From: Paenibacillus sp. P25
GTDB taxonomy: Bacteria; Bacillota; Bacilli; Paenibacillales; NBRC-103111
Length of the DNA stretch: 64,000 nt
Direction of reading: 5' to 3'
NCBI GenBank assembly: GCA_024704175.1
Contig: CP085629.1
Coordinates: 620,001-684,000, forward strand
The notes under the pieces are model-generated. The model was not told the DNA's origin. It made no database searches and saw only the letters and a list, made by a program, of their open reading frames with translations. This document shows, piece by piece, positions 9,551 through 17,483 of the stretch (the stretch's first letter is position 1; each line of letters begins with the position of its first letter). The position numbers and the translations under genes were made by a program.

Positions 9551-10400
9551 ATGCCGGAATTACCGGAAGTGGAAACGGTCCGGAGAACCTTACATCAGCT
9601 CGTTGTCGGCAAAACCGTAGAACGGGTCTCCGTCCGCCTGAAGCGGATTATCCAGCGTCCGGACGATACCGAGGCGTTCGCGATGCTGCTTCAGGGGAAA
9701 CGATCCGTTCGGTGGAACGCCGGGGCAAATTTCTGCGGCTGATGTTTGATCATTACACCCTCGTCTCCCATCTTAGGATGGAGGGGCGTTACGGCTTGTA
9801 CCGGGCCGATGAGGAAGTGGAGCCCCACACGCATGTGATTTTTCATTTTACGGACGGAACCGAGCTGCGCTATAAGGATGTACGGCAGTTCGGTACGATG
9901 CATATTTTCAACAGAAACGAAGACTTAAACGAGCTTCCCCTGAAAAAATTAGGGCTGGAGCCGCTCGACGAGTCGTTCACCCTGGAGGCGTTCCGCAAGG
10001 CGGTTGGGCACCGTACGACCAAGATCAAGCCGCTCCTCCTGAACCAGGAATATATCGTAGGCATCGGGAATATTTATGTGGATGAGTCCCTCTTTCTCGC
10101 AGGCATTCATCCTGAGCGCGAAGCGAATACGCTAACGGCCGGCGAGCTGGCCAAGCTCCATCAGGCGATCGTCACGACGCTGAAGGAAGCCGTCGCGGCC
10201 GGCGGCTCCTCGATCAAATCCTATGTGAACGGCCAAGGGGAAATGGGGATGTTTCAGCAGCGACTGAAGATGTACGGCCGCAAAGCGGAAGCCTGCTTCC
10301 AGTGCGGACATGCCATTGAGAAGACCGTCGTGGCCGGCCGGGGACCCATTACTGCCCCAAATGCCAGCCGCGGAAGCGTAAGCGCGTGAAAACCGATTGA
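9551..10400 (+). CDS. mutM: Formamidopyrimidine-DNA glycosylase MutM (two frameshifts in this sequence)
   Basis: Base-excision repair enzyme that removes oxidised purines such as 8-oxoguanine. The N-terminus MPELPEVETVRRTL contains the catalytic Pro2 and Glu3. A loss of G near 9700 (GGGGG to GGGG) shifts into the frame that continues with VERRGKFLRLM, the helix-two-turn-helix QEYIVGIGNIYVDE and the zinc finger. A second lost G near 10343 moves the end: repaired it reads GRGTHYCPKCQPRKRKR, completing the two CxxC pairs, and stops at 10400. Length about 283 residues. Strong GGAGGAACGACATC precedes the ATG. Downstream of polA, a common arrangement in Bacillales. Confidence 0.92.
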
Positions 10401-10497
10401 CTTCGGGCCTGGCCCGGGGAATCCCCAGAAAAGATGCACATCCGCCTTAAGCCGCCCATATAGTAGAGGGTAAGGTCGTTCTTAAGGAGGATTAAGA

Positions 10498-11178
10498 ATG
10501 CTGCCTCTCTTTTCGTTGGTCTTGCTCGCTTGTGCGGTAAGTTTGGACGGTTTTGGCGTAGGGGTTATGTACGGACTGCGCAAAATCCGGATCCCGCGCT
10601 GTCCGTCGGCATCATCTCCTGCTGCTCCGGACTCATTATTTATGCTTCGATGCAGATCGGAGTGCTCATGAGCCGTTTCGTTCATCCGGAAGTAGCCAAG
10701 ATGATCGGCGCTTTTATTCTGATGGGAATCGGTATATGGGCGATCTATCAAATGTTTACGCAGAAGAAAGAGGACCCGGGCTCCGAACCCGAGGCTCAGG
10801 AATCCGCGGAACAACCGAAGCCGTCCCCTTCAGCCAAAGAAATTCTTTATATCGAACTGAAGCGTTTCGGACTCGTCATTCAAATTTTACGGACGCCGTC
10901 CATTGCCGATATGGACCGCTCCGGGAATATTTCGCCGTATGAAGCCATGCTGCTCGGGTTGGCTTTGTCCCTGGATGCCTTCGGTGCGGGAATCGGGGTC
11001 TGCGCTCCTCGGCTTTACTCCATGGCTGACCGCATCGGCCATTGCGCTGGCCAGCGGTACGTTCCTTGCCACCGGTTTGCATGTCGGACTGCGTTACGCC
11101 GAGCTGAAATGGATTCGTAAGCTGTCGATTTTACCCGGATTTGTTTTGATTCTTATGGGCATCATGAAATTGTTTTAA
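10498..11178 (+). CDS. ytaF: YtaF-like sporulation membrane protein (two frameshifts in this sequence)
   Basis: Multi-pass membrane protein related to YtaF and the MntP/LysE-like exporters, conserved in spore formers near polA-mutM-coaE. AAGGAGG lies before ATG 10498 and the protein starts MLPLFSLVLLACAVSLDGFGVG. A lost G near 10599 (CCGGCG to CCGCG) moves to the frame with VGIISCCSGLIIYASMQIG, and an extra T near 10999 (GGCTGCG to GGTCTGCG) to the frame with LLGFTPWLTASAIALASG. Two similar halves each contain a LSLDxFGxGxG motif, as expected for a duplicated fold. Repaired length about 226 residues. Its transport substrate and spore role are not known to me. Confidence 0.82.
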
Positions 11179-11206
11179 GAAATCTGATTTTGTTAGGAGC
11201 ATGGCA

Positions 11207-11803
11207 ATGAATATCGGATTAACCGGAGGCATCGCCTGCGGCAAGAGCACGGTCGCCTCGATGCTGGTTGAGCGCGGAGCTCTTCTCGTGGATGCGGATC
11301 GGATCGCTCGCGAGGTGGTGGAGCCCGGCAGTCCGGTACTCCGTCAGGTGATCGAGCGGTTCGGCGACGACCTGCTGCTGCCGGACGGCTCCCTCCACCG
11401 CAAAAAACTGGGCGAGCGGATATTTGGCAATTCGGAGGCGCGGCGGGCGCTTGAAGCGCTTCTGCATCCTCCGATCCGCAGGGCCATGCGCAGCCGGATG
11501 GAGGAATACCAGACTAATCATCCGGACAAGCTGGTGGTGGTGGACGTGCCCCTGCTTTATGAATCGAAGCTGGAGCACATGTTCGAGCAGGTCATGGTCG
11601 TATATGTACCCCGCGACATTCAGCTGGGCCGCCTGATAGAGCGAGACGGATTGTCCACGGAGCAAGCCGAACAACGGCTCCGCTCGCAAATGCCCATAGA
11701 GGAGAAGAAACGGCTGGCCGATATTGTCATCGATAATTCGGGAACGATAGAGGATACGGAGCGGCAGATACAATCGTTTTGGACGGAAAGGGGGCTGTTA
11801 TGA
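11207..11803 (+). CDS. coaE: Dephospho-CoA kinase
   Basis: Catalyses the last step of coenzyme A synthesis, phosphorylating the ribose 3'-hydroxyl of dephospho-CoA with ATP. The P-loop GLTGGIACGKST is at residues 4-15, the substrate region DADRIAREVVEPG at about 33-45, and the lid motif with VDVPLLYE near 110. Length 198 residues is normal. I place the start at ATG 11207, seven bases after AGGAG; the ATG at 11201 is too close to that site. The stop overlaps the start of the lytic transglycosylase gene. Confidence 0.95.
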   Translation: MNIGLTGGIACGKSTVASMLVERGALLVDADRIAREVVEPGSPVLRQVIERFGDDLLLPDGSLHRKKLGERIFGNSEARRALEALLHPPIRRAMRSRMEEYQTNHPDKLVVVDVPLLYESKLEHMFEQVMVVYVPRDIQLGRLIERDGLSTEQAEQRLRSQMPIEEKKRLADIVIDNSGTIEDTERQIQSFWTERGLL

Positions 11804-12387
11804 GCTTCTGGCGAAAAAAGCGGTTTTTTGCTCTTCTGCTGCTCGGTTTTTTGATTTTCCTCTTTCTAAGCAGTTCGATGGTTGGCCGTTGGATGTATCC
11901 GATCCGATTCCAGCAGGAGATCCGCGAAATGGCCGGAAAGTATCAACTGGATCCTTTATTGATTGCCGCCATCATTCGGGTGGAATCCAATTATCAGTCG
12001 GAGACGGTATCGAAGAAAGGCGCTTACGGGTTAATGCAGCTGATGCCCGATACATCCGATTGGATTATCGAGAAGGCGCATTTTTCCGACGATTATAAAG
12101 ACCAGCTGCATCATCCCAAGGTCAGCATAGAGCTGGGAGCTTGGTATCTGAATTGGATGGCCAAGCAGTTTGACGGCAATATGGTCGCTGTGATTGCGGG
12201 CTATAATGCGGGGCACGGGAAGGTAAGCCGCTGGCTGCAGGAACGGGAATGGGACGGCACCTTGAATAATTCGAATACCATTCCCTATGGGGAAACCCGC
12301 CATTACGTCCAACGCGTCATGTACTATTACGATATCTATAAGAAGCTCTACCAAGACGAATGGATGGGCACCCCAAGCCGGCCCTGA
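11800..12387 (+). CDS. Membrane-anchored lytic murein transglycosylase (SLT domain)
   Basis: Cuts the glycan strands of peptidoglycan with formation of 1,6-anhydro ends. After a basic start (MSFWRKKR) there is one hydrophobic segment (about 9-28) acting as an uncleaved anchor, then the SLT fold: catalytic Glu in AIIRVESNYQ, GAYGLMQLMPDT, and the GYNAGHGKV motif, ending in HYVQRVMYYYDIYK. Length 195 residues. The ATG overlaps the coaE stop (ATGA), so the pair is co-translated. It is followed by a strong hairpin and a convergent SASP gene. Confidence 0.9.
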   Translation: MSFWRKKRFFALLLLGFLIFLFLSSSMVGRWMYPIRFQQEIREMAGKYQLDPLLIAAIIRVESNYQSETVSKKGAYGLMQLMPDTSDWIIEKAHFSDDYKDQLHHPKVSIELGAWYLNWMAKQFDGNMVAVIAGYNAGHGKVSRWLQEREWDGTLNNSNTIPYGETRHYVQRVMYYYDIYKKLYQDEWMGTPSRP

Positions 12388-12397
12388 CGGCCCAAAG

Positions 12398-12453
12398 CAA
12401 AGAAGTATTGGACATGCTTCTTGTTTAAGGAAGCAATCGTCCAATACTTCTTG
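12398..12453. terminator. Nested hairpin between convergent genes
   Basis: A 14-bp perfect stem AAGAAGTATTGGAC / GTCCAATACTTCTT encloses a smaller imperfect stem (GCTTCTT / AAGGAAGC). It lies between convergent genes and lacks a long T run on either strand; a bidirectional terminator is the simplest reading. Confidence 0.7.
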
Positions 12454-12474
12454 CGTATTCCTTAAAACATGTTA

Positions 12475-12699
12475 TTATTTGAATTGACCGGCAAGCGATT
12501 GTTCGGCGATTTGTACCAGGCGACGAGTGATGTGACCACCGATCGCACCTGCGTCACGAGTAGCCATGTTACCCATGTAACCGTCTTGAGGGATAGCGAT
12601 ACCCAGCTCGCTGGCTACTTCATATTTCAGTTGATCCAACGCTGCATTCGCTTGAGGAACAACCAAAACATTGCTGCTACGGGATTGACCTGCACCCAT
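12475..12699 (-). CDS. Alpha/beta-type small acid-soluble spore protein
   Basis: DNA-coating protein made in the forespore; it saturates spore DNA, protects it from UV, and is degraded by the GPR protease at germination. The 74 residues include [16 protein letters not shown], which holds the GPR cleavage region, and [27 protein letters not shown], the second family signature. AAGGAGGTGAACAAAC precedes the ATG. A second, more basic family member lies at 51343-51609. Confidence 0.95.
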   Translation of the reverse strand: MGAGQSRSSNVLVVPQANAALDQLKYEVASELGIAIPQDGYMGNMATRDAGAIGGHITRRLVQIAEQSLAGQFK

Positions 12700-12799
12700 G
12701 TTTGTTCACCTCCTTGTCGTTGGTAATCCTATTATGTACGGGTTGTACGAACTTCATGACACGGATGCCGTGGCAATTTCTGTGAAGGAGCCTTATCTG

Positions 12800-13282
12800 A
12801 TGAAATGCCCTTACTGCGATTATCCGGGGACCAAAGTATTGGATTCCCGTTCCGCTAACGAGAATAAATCGATCCGTCGGCGAAGGGAATGCGAGAAGTG
12901 CCAGAAGCGCTTCACCACCTTCGAAATGGTCGAGGAAACTCCCCTTATCGTCATCAAGAAGGACGGCAGCCGGGAGGAGTTCAGCCGGGAAAAGATCCTT
13001 CGCGGATTGATCCGAGCCTGTGAGAAGCGCCCCGTCTCCATGGAGCGGCTGGAAATGATCGTCTCCGAGGTGGAGAAACAGCTGCGCAATACCGCCCAAG
13101 CCGAAGTGGACAGCCGGGAAATCGGCGAGATTCTGATGGGCGAACTGTACCCGGTCGATGAGGTGGCGTATATTCGTTTCGCTTCCGTTTACCGGCAGTT
13201 TAAAGACATCAATATGTTCATGAAAGAATTGAACGAGCTGCTCGGCAAGCATCAAGTCGGCGGAGATAACGGGAAATTATAA
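12800..13282 (+). CDS. nrdR: NrdR transcriptional repressor
   Basis: Zinc- and nucleotide-dependent repressor of ribonucleotide reductase genes. Residues 3-34 form a zinc ribbon (CPYC, then CEKC) with [15 protein letters not shown] between; the ATP-cone domain (about 49-139) starts [18 protein letters not shown]. Length 160 residues is standard. ATG 12800 is preceded by GAAGGAG at 10 bases; upstream in-frame codons overlap the divergent SASP region and are not used. The tRNA-Ala gene follows. Confidence 0.96.
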   Translation: MKCPYCDYPGTKVLDSRSANENKSIRRRRECEKCQKRFTTFEMVEETPLIVIKKDGSREEFSREKILRGLIRACEKRPVSMERLEMIVSEVEKQLRNTAQAEVDSREIGEILMGELYPVDEVAYIRFASVYRQFKDINMFMKELNELLGKHQVGGDNGKL

Positions 13283-13299
13283 TTCTTTTTTTAAAAGTG

Positions 13300-13329
13300 T
13301 TGACAAGCTTCTGGAAGCTGTGATATGAT
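13300..13329 (+). promoter_or_regulatory. Sigma-A promoter of tRNA-Ala
   Basis: TTGACA (13300-13305), 18-base spacer, TATGAT (13324-13329). Transcription would begin about 25 bases before the tRNA. Confidence 0.75.
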
Positions 13330-13359
13330 CATTTTTGTCGCCGAACGACATCATATCAC

Positions 13360-13431
13360 GGGGCCTTAGCTCAGCTGGGAGAGCGCATCGCTGGCAGCGA
13401 TGAGGTCAGGGGTTCGATCCCCTAGGCTCCA
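13360..13431 (+). tRNA. tRNA-Ala(GGC), one base short in the T-stem
   Basis: Cloverleaf: acceptor GGGGCCT pairs with AGGCTCC, D-arm GCTC/GAGC, anticodon stem CATCG/CGATG with loop CTGGCAG (anticodon GGC, codons GCC/GCU), variable AGGTC, T-loop TTCGATC, discriminator A, no encoded CCA. The T-stem 5' strand AGGGG should pair with CCCCT, but the sequence has only four C residues where five are needed after GAT, so the gene is 72 rather than 73 bases. This is the same G/C-run shortening seen in nearby genes and is likely a sequence error. A divergent copy of its 3' end, with the full five C residues, occurs at 13610. Confidence 0.92.
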
Positions 13432-13438
13432 TAATACG

Positions 13439-13474
13439 AAATCCTCGGAACCATCAGGTTTCGGGGATTTTTTT
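13439..13474 (+). terminator. Terminator of tRNA-Ala
   Basis: Stem AAATCCTCGGAACC / GGTTTCGGGGATTT with a 4-base loop and a run of seven T residues. The whole tRNA 3' end plus this terminator is duplicated at 13610-13670. Confidence 0.85.
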
Positions 13475-13609
13475 GTGGGCCTCCGGGGCCGAACCCCGAG
13501 GGTTCAGACCGCACGCAAGAAGCGAAGCGAATAAGCACGGCATGGAAAACTACCGCTAAGATCGCCATTGTCGAATTCGCTTCTTCGAAAATTAAATGAT
13601 GATTTCCAT

Positions 13610-13670
13610 ATCCCCCTAGGCTTCATAATACGAAATCCCCGGACCCACCAGGTTCCGGGGATTTTTTTGT
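13610..13670 (+). repeat. Second copy of tRNA-Ala 3' end plus terminator
   Basis: The stretch from ATCCCCCTAGGCTTC through the hairpin and T run repeats 13417-13475 with a few substitutions; the hairpin pairs better here (CCCCGGA/TCCGGGG). No other tRNA parts precede it: the 130 bases in between hold only an inverted repeat (AAGAAGCGAA near 13516 and TTCGCTTCTT near 13576). It could be an attachment-site duplication left by an integrated element, or the remains of a tandem tRNA gene. Confidence 0.75.
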
Positions 13671-13722
13671 AAGTCTGCACGGCTAGCCCCTGAGGCTTCC
13701 GTCCGGTCAATGAAATTATTTC

Positions 13723-13781
13723 TTGACACAACAGACAACCGGCATTACATTATAACTATTCAATAAAACAATTGAATAGTT
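13723..13781 (+). promoter_or_regulatory. Promoter and palindromic operator of the ArsR-rhodanese gene
   Basis: TTGACA (13723-13728), 17-base spacer, TACATT (13746-13751). The inverted repeat AACTATTCAAT (13754-13764) / ATTGAATAGTT (13771-13781) covers the expected start of transcription. ArsR-family repressors typically bind such palindromes, so autorepression is likely. Confidence 0.7.
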
Positions 13782-13795
13782 GAGGTGCTTCCGCT

Positions 13796-14452
13796 TTGAG
13801 TATGGATCGAATATGGAAAGACCAGTTGTATCAGGAATTTGCCCGTATTGGTAAATGTTTATCCAGTCCCAAACGCCTGGAATTGCTTGACTTGCTTTCT
13901 CAAGGTCCCAAATCTGTGGATCAACTCGCTAAAATAACCGGGATGAGTGTTGCGAATGTATCCCAACATTTGCATACTTTGCATGAATCGAGATTGGTTC
14001 GGTCCCACAAACAAGGTAACTTTGTGATTTATGGAATTGCCGAACTTTCGGTGGCCGATTTCATGGTTTCCTTACACCGTCTCAGTGAAAAGCAATTAGT
14101 AGAGGTTCAGAAGCTTAAATCCGAGCTTTTGCAAAACCATGCCAGCTTGGAGGCTATCACGTTGGAAGAGCTTCTCCATCGGATGGACAGCGGAGAAGTG
14201 ATCTTATTGGATGTCCGGCCGGAAGATGAATATGCTGCAGGCCATATTCCCGGTGCGATCTCCGTACCGATGGAAGAACTGGAGAATTACCTGTCGACCT
14301 TGCCAAAGGAGAAGGAAGTCGTGGCTTATTGCAGAGGACCCTATTGCATAACGTCCGCGCAAGCCGTTGAAATTTTAAAAAGCAAGGGATTCAGAGCCTC
14401 TCGATTGGAAGAAGGCGTACATGAATGGAAGCGCTATGTGACCAAAAACTAG
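13796..14452 (+). CDS. ArsR-family regulator fused to a rhodanese domain
   Basis: Two-domain protein of 218 residues. Residues 10-95 are a winged helix of the ArsR/SmtB type (SSPKRLELLDLLSQGPKSVD, SVANVSQHLHTLHES). Residues 120-215 are a rhodanese-like domain (VILLDVRPEDEYAAGHIPGA) with an intact active-site Cys179 in the loop CRGPYC. Fusions of this kind sense sulfane sulfur, persulfide or thiol stress in related bacteria; the signal here is inferred. TTG 13796 is eight bases from GAGGTG and is preferred over ATG 13802. The MFS gene starts 17 bases downstream, so both are one operon controlled by the palindrome upstream. Confidence 0.87.
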   Translation: MSMDRIWKDQLYQEFARIGKCLSSPKRLELLDLLSQGPKSVDQLAKITGMSVANVSQHLHTLHESRLVRSHKQGNFVIYGIAELSVADFMVSLHRLSEKQLVEVQKLKSELLQNHASLEAITLEELLHRMDSGEVILLDVRPEDEYAAGHIPGAISVPMEELENYLSTLPKEKEVVAYCRGPYCITSAQAVEILKSKGFRASRLEEGVHEWKRYVTKN

Positions 14453-14469
14453 AAAGGTGGTTCTAAGCG

Positions 14470-15787
14470 ATGACGCATGAACCCCAAATAAAGGACATTT
14501 ATCTTCGCCGCTACATCGATTCCACGGATATGCAAAGCAAGCTGTATAAGCGTTCCTTGCTCATAGTTGTCTTATCCCAAATTTTTGGAGGAGCAGGTCT
14601 GGCGGCTGGAGTAACGGTCGGAGCACTTCTTGCCCAGGAAATGATGGGAACGGAAAGTTTTGCAGGTGTCCCTGCAGCGCCGCTACCCTTGGCTCAGCGG
14701 CGGCCGCGTTGTTGGTAGGACGTCTTTCAGAACATTACGGACGCAGGGTGGGGCTAGCTGCAGGATTTTTCGCAGGGGCATTGGAGCACTGGGAGTCATA
14801 TTGGCTGCAGTAAATCATAGTATAGCACTTTTGTTCATATCGCTGCTTGTCTACGGTGCAGGCACGGCTACAAATTTGCAAGCCCGTTACGCGGGAACCG
14901 ACTTGGCTAAGCCCAATCAGAGGGCAAAAGCGATCAGCACTGCAATGGTATCGACCACATTAGGCGCAGTTGCTGGTCCTATGCTGGTGGAAGTGACAGG
15001 CCATCTTGCAACTTCTATGGGAGTTCCTGCGTTGGCAGGCCCGTTTATCTTAGGTGCGGCAGCTTTCATCCTCGCTGGAATGGTCTTCTTTCTTTTCCTT
15101 CGTCCAGACCCGTACATCGTTGCCAAGCTGGTTTTTAAATCGCAATCCGAAGGACAGAGTGAAGGAACGGATAAGGGGACAAAAGTTCAAAATAACATGA
15201 GCCGCGGCCTTATCGTAGGTGCAACCGTGATGATCTTAACCCAAGTCGTTATGGTTGCAATCATGACAATGACTCCAATCCACATGAAACATCATGGACA
15301 TAGCTTGGGCGATGTAGGATTAGTGATCGGTATTCATGTAGGTTCCATGTATTTACCCTCGCTCATTACAGGCGTTCTGGTTGATAAAATAGGTCGTACT
15401 GCGATGTCGATTGCATCGGGATGCGTTCTATTACTGGCTGGCCTTGCAGCCGCAGCCGCTCCGCCGGATTCGATGTTGGTACTCGTTGTTGCCCTATCGC
15501 TGCTGGGAATCGGTTGGAATTTGGGTTTAATCAGCGGAACAGCCATTATTGTAGATGCAACGGATCCGACAACGCGTGCTAAAACTCAAGGAACGATCGA
15601 TGTGTTGATTGCACTTGCCGGGGCCTCGGGTGGGGCGCTGTCCGGTATGGTAGTCGCACATTCCAGCTATGCGACCCTGTCGCTTGCCGGCGGGGGTCTT
15701 GCCCTTTTACTTATACCGGTGGTTATATGGTCTCGAAGCAAATCGAATGTACCCTTACACAATGATTCGTTGAAATCTCAGGCATAG
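14470..15787 (+). CDS. MFS transporter (two frameshifts in this sequence)
   Basis: Twelve-helix major facilitator permease in an operon with the ArsR-rhodanese regulator. The N-terminus (SLLIVVLSQIFGGAGLAAGVTVGAL) is in one frame. A lost G near 14675 (GCAGCGGCC to GCAGCGCC) shifts to the frame with LLVGRLSEHYGRRVGL, the MFS loop-2/3 motif. A second lost G near 14787 shifts to the long open part from GVILAAVNHSIALL on. Repaired length about 439 residues. The substrate is unknown; by context an exporter of a toxic sulfur species, oxyanion or drug is plausible. Confidence 0.82.
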
Positions 15788-15821
15788 GCTTTTGCCTTGC
15801 AATGAATGTGTGATGATGGTT

Positions 15822-15855
15822 AAAGGTTCTCTCAGCGATGATGAGAGCCTTTTCC
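15822..15855 (+). terminator. Terminator of the ArsR-MFS operon
   Basis: Stem AAAGGTTCTCTCA / TGAGAGCCTTT with a short loop and a T run, 35 bases after the MFS stop. Confidence 0.75.
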
Positions 15856-15862
15856 ATTATTG

Positions 15863-16060
15863 TCACGCAAACAAGGAGATCATTCCAGGCTTTCTATCGT
15901 ATGTTGCTGTAATCGCTTCCCGGAACTCGCGGCTGTCCATTTCCCGAGTGCTAGCTGCACCGGTTCCAATTGAGCGACATTGAAACAGGTCTTCCAGCAT
16001 GCGGTCAAGCCGGTCCGGTTTGTTTATGCGGCCCTGCCAGCCTCCGACGTATCCTTCCAT
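15863..16060 (-). CDS. Small hypothetical protein
   Basis: A 65-residue protein (MEGYVGGWQGRINKPDRLDR) that I do not recognise. The start is chosen for its excellent ribosome site GGGAGGAG nine bases upstream; the longer in-frame version has none. It is hydrophilic and charged, has no signal peptide or membrane segment, and a single Cys. It converges on the MFS operon terminator and is divergent from the FAD oxidoreductase gene. Confidence 0.5.
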   Translation of the reverse strand: MEGYVGGWQGRINKPDRLDRMLEDLFQCRSIGTGAASTREMDSREFREAITATYDRKPGMISLFA

Positions 16061-16121
16061 GTGTCTTCTCCTCCCATGCCATCGATGATGACCTTGCTTC
16101 AAAAAAATATTCTTCGAATCC

Positions 16122-16148
16122 TGTCACACTTCGCATCCCTTCCCCGTT
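16122..16148 (+). promoter_or_regulatory. Candidate ECF41-type promoter
   Basis: TGTCACA (16122-16128), 16-base spacer, CGTT (16145-16148), lying 33 bases before the oxidoreductase ATG. ECF41 sigma factors are reported to recognise TGTCACA in the -35 and CGTC in the -10 region; the sequence fits except for the final base. This fits autocontrol of the oxidoreductase-sigma operon. Confidence 0.6.
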
Positions 16149-16181
16149 ATACCAGTAAAATAACGAAAGGGATGAGGCAAG

Positions 16182-17483
16182 ATGCAAAAATATGATGTAG
16201 TTGTTGTAGGCGGAGGTATTGCGGGGTTAACCGCCGCCATTTATGCAGCAAAAGCAGGCAAAAAAACAGCTCTCCTTGAAAAGTCGGACCGCTTCGGCGG
16301 CCGGGCTATAACGGTAAAGAAAAAAGGGGCTTATTTCAACTTAGGCGGCCATGCCCTATATTCGGGTGACGCCCTGGCCACCTTCCGGGAACTCGGGCTG
16401 AGCTTGAAGGGAAATAAGCCGTCGGTTGATGCTTGCGGCATTTGGAAAGGAAAGCTGATAACCCTACCTATGAATGCCAAGTCTTTATTTACTACTCCGC
16501 TCCTATCCTGGAAGGGAAAAATGGAGCTCGCCTCATGGATGACGAAACTCGGCAAATTGGATACCCATCTCTATGATCGCATGAGTCTGCGTGAGTGGAT
16601 TGAGGGCAATATACACGACCCAATGATGCGCCATCTGTTTTACTCTCTGCTGCGTACGGCTACCTATGTCGTAGCACCGGATTTGCAGACGGCGGGAGCG
16701 GCGCTCCGCCAGCTTCAGAACTCTATGAAGGGCGTGCTTTATCTGGACCGGGGCTGGGGTGCAAGCGTCGATGAATTATGGAAGAAGGCTTCCGATCTGG
16801 GAGTTCAGTTCTTTACAAGAAGCGAAGTTGTTTCGATCGGTCACGAAAGCGGAGCCGTTCAGCATGTGATCTGCCAGGACGGAACGAAGATCGATGCCCG
16901 GAATGTCATCGTCACCGCACCGCCGTCCGCTGTATACGGGATGGTCCCCCAAGCCGAAGGAACAGCTCTGCGCATGTGGAAAGATCAGGCGATTGAAATC
17001 ACGGCGGCTTGTCTCGATATTGCTCTCCGCAGGTCGCCTAAGCCGAAACAACAATTCGTTTACGGCATAGACCGCACGGTCTTCCTTTCCAACCAGTCCC
17101 GGGCAGCTTATTTAAGCGACGACGGAGCGCAGGTCCTATCGGTTATCAAATATCAGGGGAGGGAAACCGATCCGGATCAGGATCTACAGGATCTGGAACA
17201 AACCCTGGATCTGGTTCAGCCGGGCTGGAGAGATGAACTCATTACCCGCCAGTTTCTTCCGAAGATTACGGTCTGCCATGATTTTATGCATACCAAGCGC
17301 CGTGAGAATCCCGGACCGCACGTTCCTGAAATTCGCGGCTTGTATGTGGCAGGAGATTGGGTCTCGCACGGGGAAGTATTGGTGGACGCCGCTACGTCCA
17401 GCGCCAAAAGAGCGGTTCAGCATCTGCTCGTCCGCGAGCATAAGGAGAGGACGCCCTCCCATGAGCATAGAGTCGTTGTATAA
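16182..17483 (+). CDS. FAD-dependent oxidoreductase (phytoene desaturase/protoporphyrinogen oxidase fold)
   Basis: Flavoprotein of 433 residues. The dinucleotide-binding motif VVVGGGIAGLTAAIYAAKAG starts at residue 6, followed by EKSDRFGGRA, and the C-terminal FAD motif GLYVAGDWVSHGEVLVDAATSS is present near 385-405. The overall layout is that of CrtI/HemY-like amine-oxidase-fold enzymes. No carotenoid or haem synthesis genes are nearby. Its 3' end overlaps the ECF41 sigma gene by 23 bases; oxidoreductases are among the standard partners of ECF41 sigma factors, so it is probably the target gene rather than a pathway enzyme of a known route. ATG 16182 follows GATGAGGCAAG. Confidence 0.85.
   Translation: MQKYDVVVVGGGIAGLTAAIYAAKAGKKTALLEKSDRFGGRAITVKKKGAYFNLGGHALYSGDALATFRELGLSLKGNKPSVDACGIWKGKLITLPMNAKSLFTTPLLSWKGKMELASWMTKLGKLDTHLYDRMSLREWIEGNIHDPMMRHLFYSLLRTATYVVAPDLQTAGAALRQLQNSMKGVLYLDRGWGASVDELWKKASDLGVQFFTRSEVVSIGHESGAVQHVICQDGTKIDARNVIVTAPPSAVYGMVPQAEGTALRMWKDQAIEITAACLDIALRRSPKPKQQFVYGIDRTVFLSNQSRAAYLSDDGAQVLSVIKYQGRETDPDQDLQDLEQTLDLVQPGWRDELITRQFLPKITVCHDFMHTKRRENPGPHVPEIRGLYVAGDWVSHGEVLVDAATSSAKRAVQHLLVREHKERTPSHEHRVVV

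Noticed and set aside
16182..17483. Carotenoid biosynthesis assignment (crtI) for the FAD oxidoreductase
   Set aside because: No crtB, crtE or related gene is nearby; partnership with an ECF41 sigma factor fits better.
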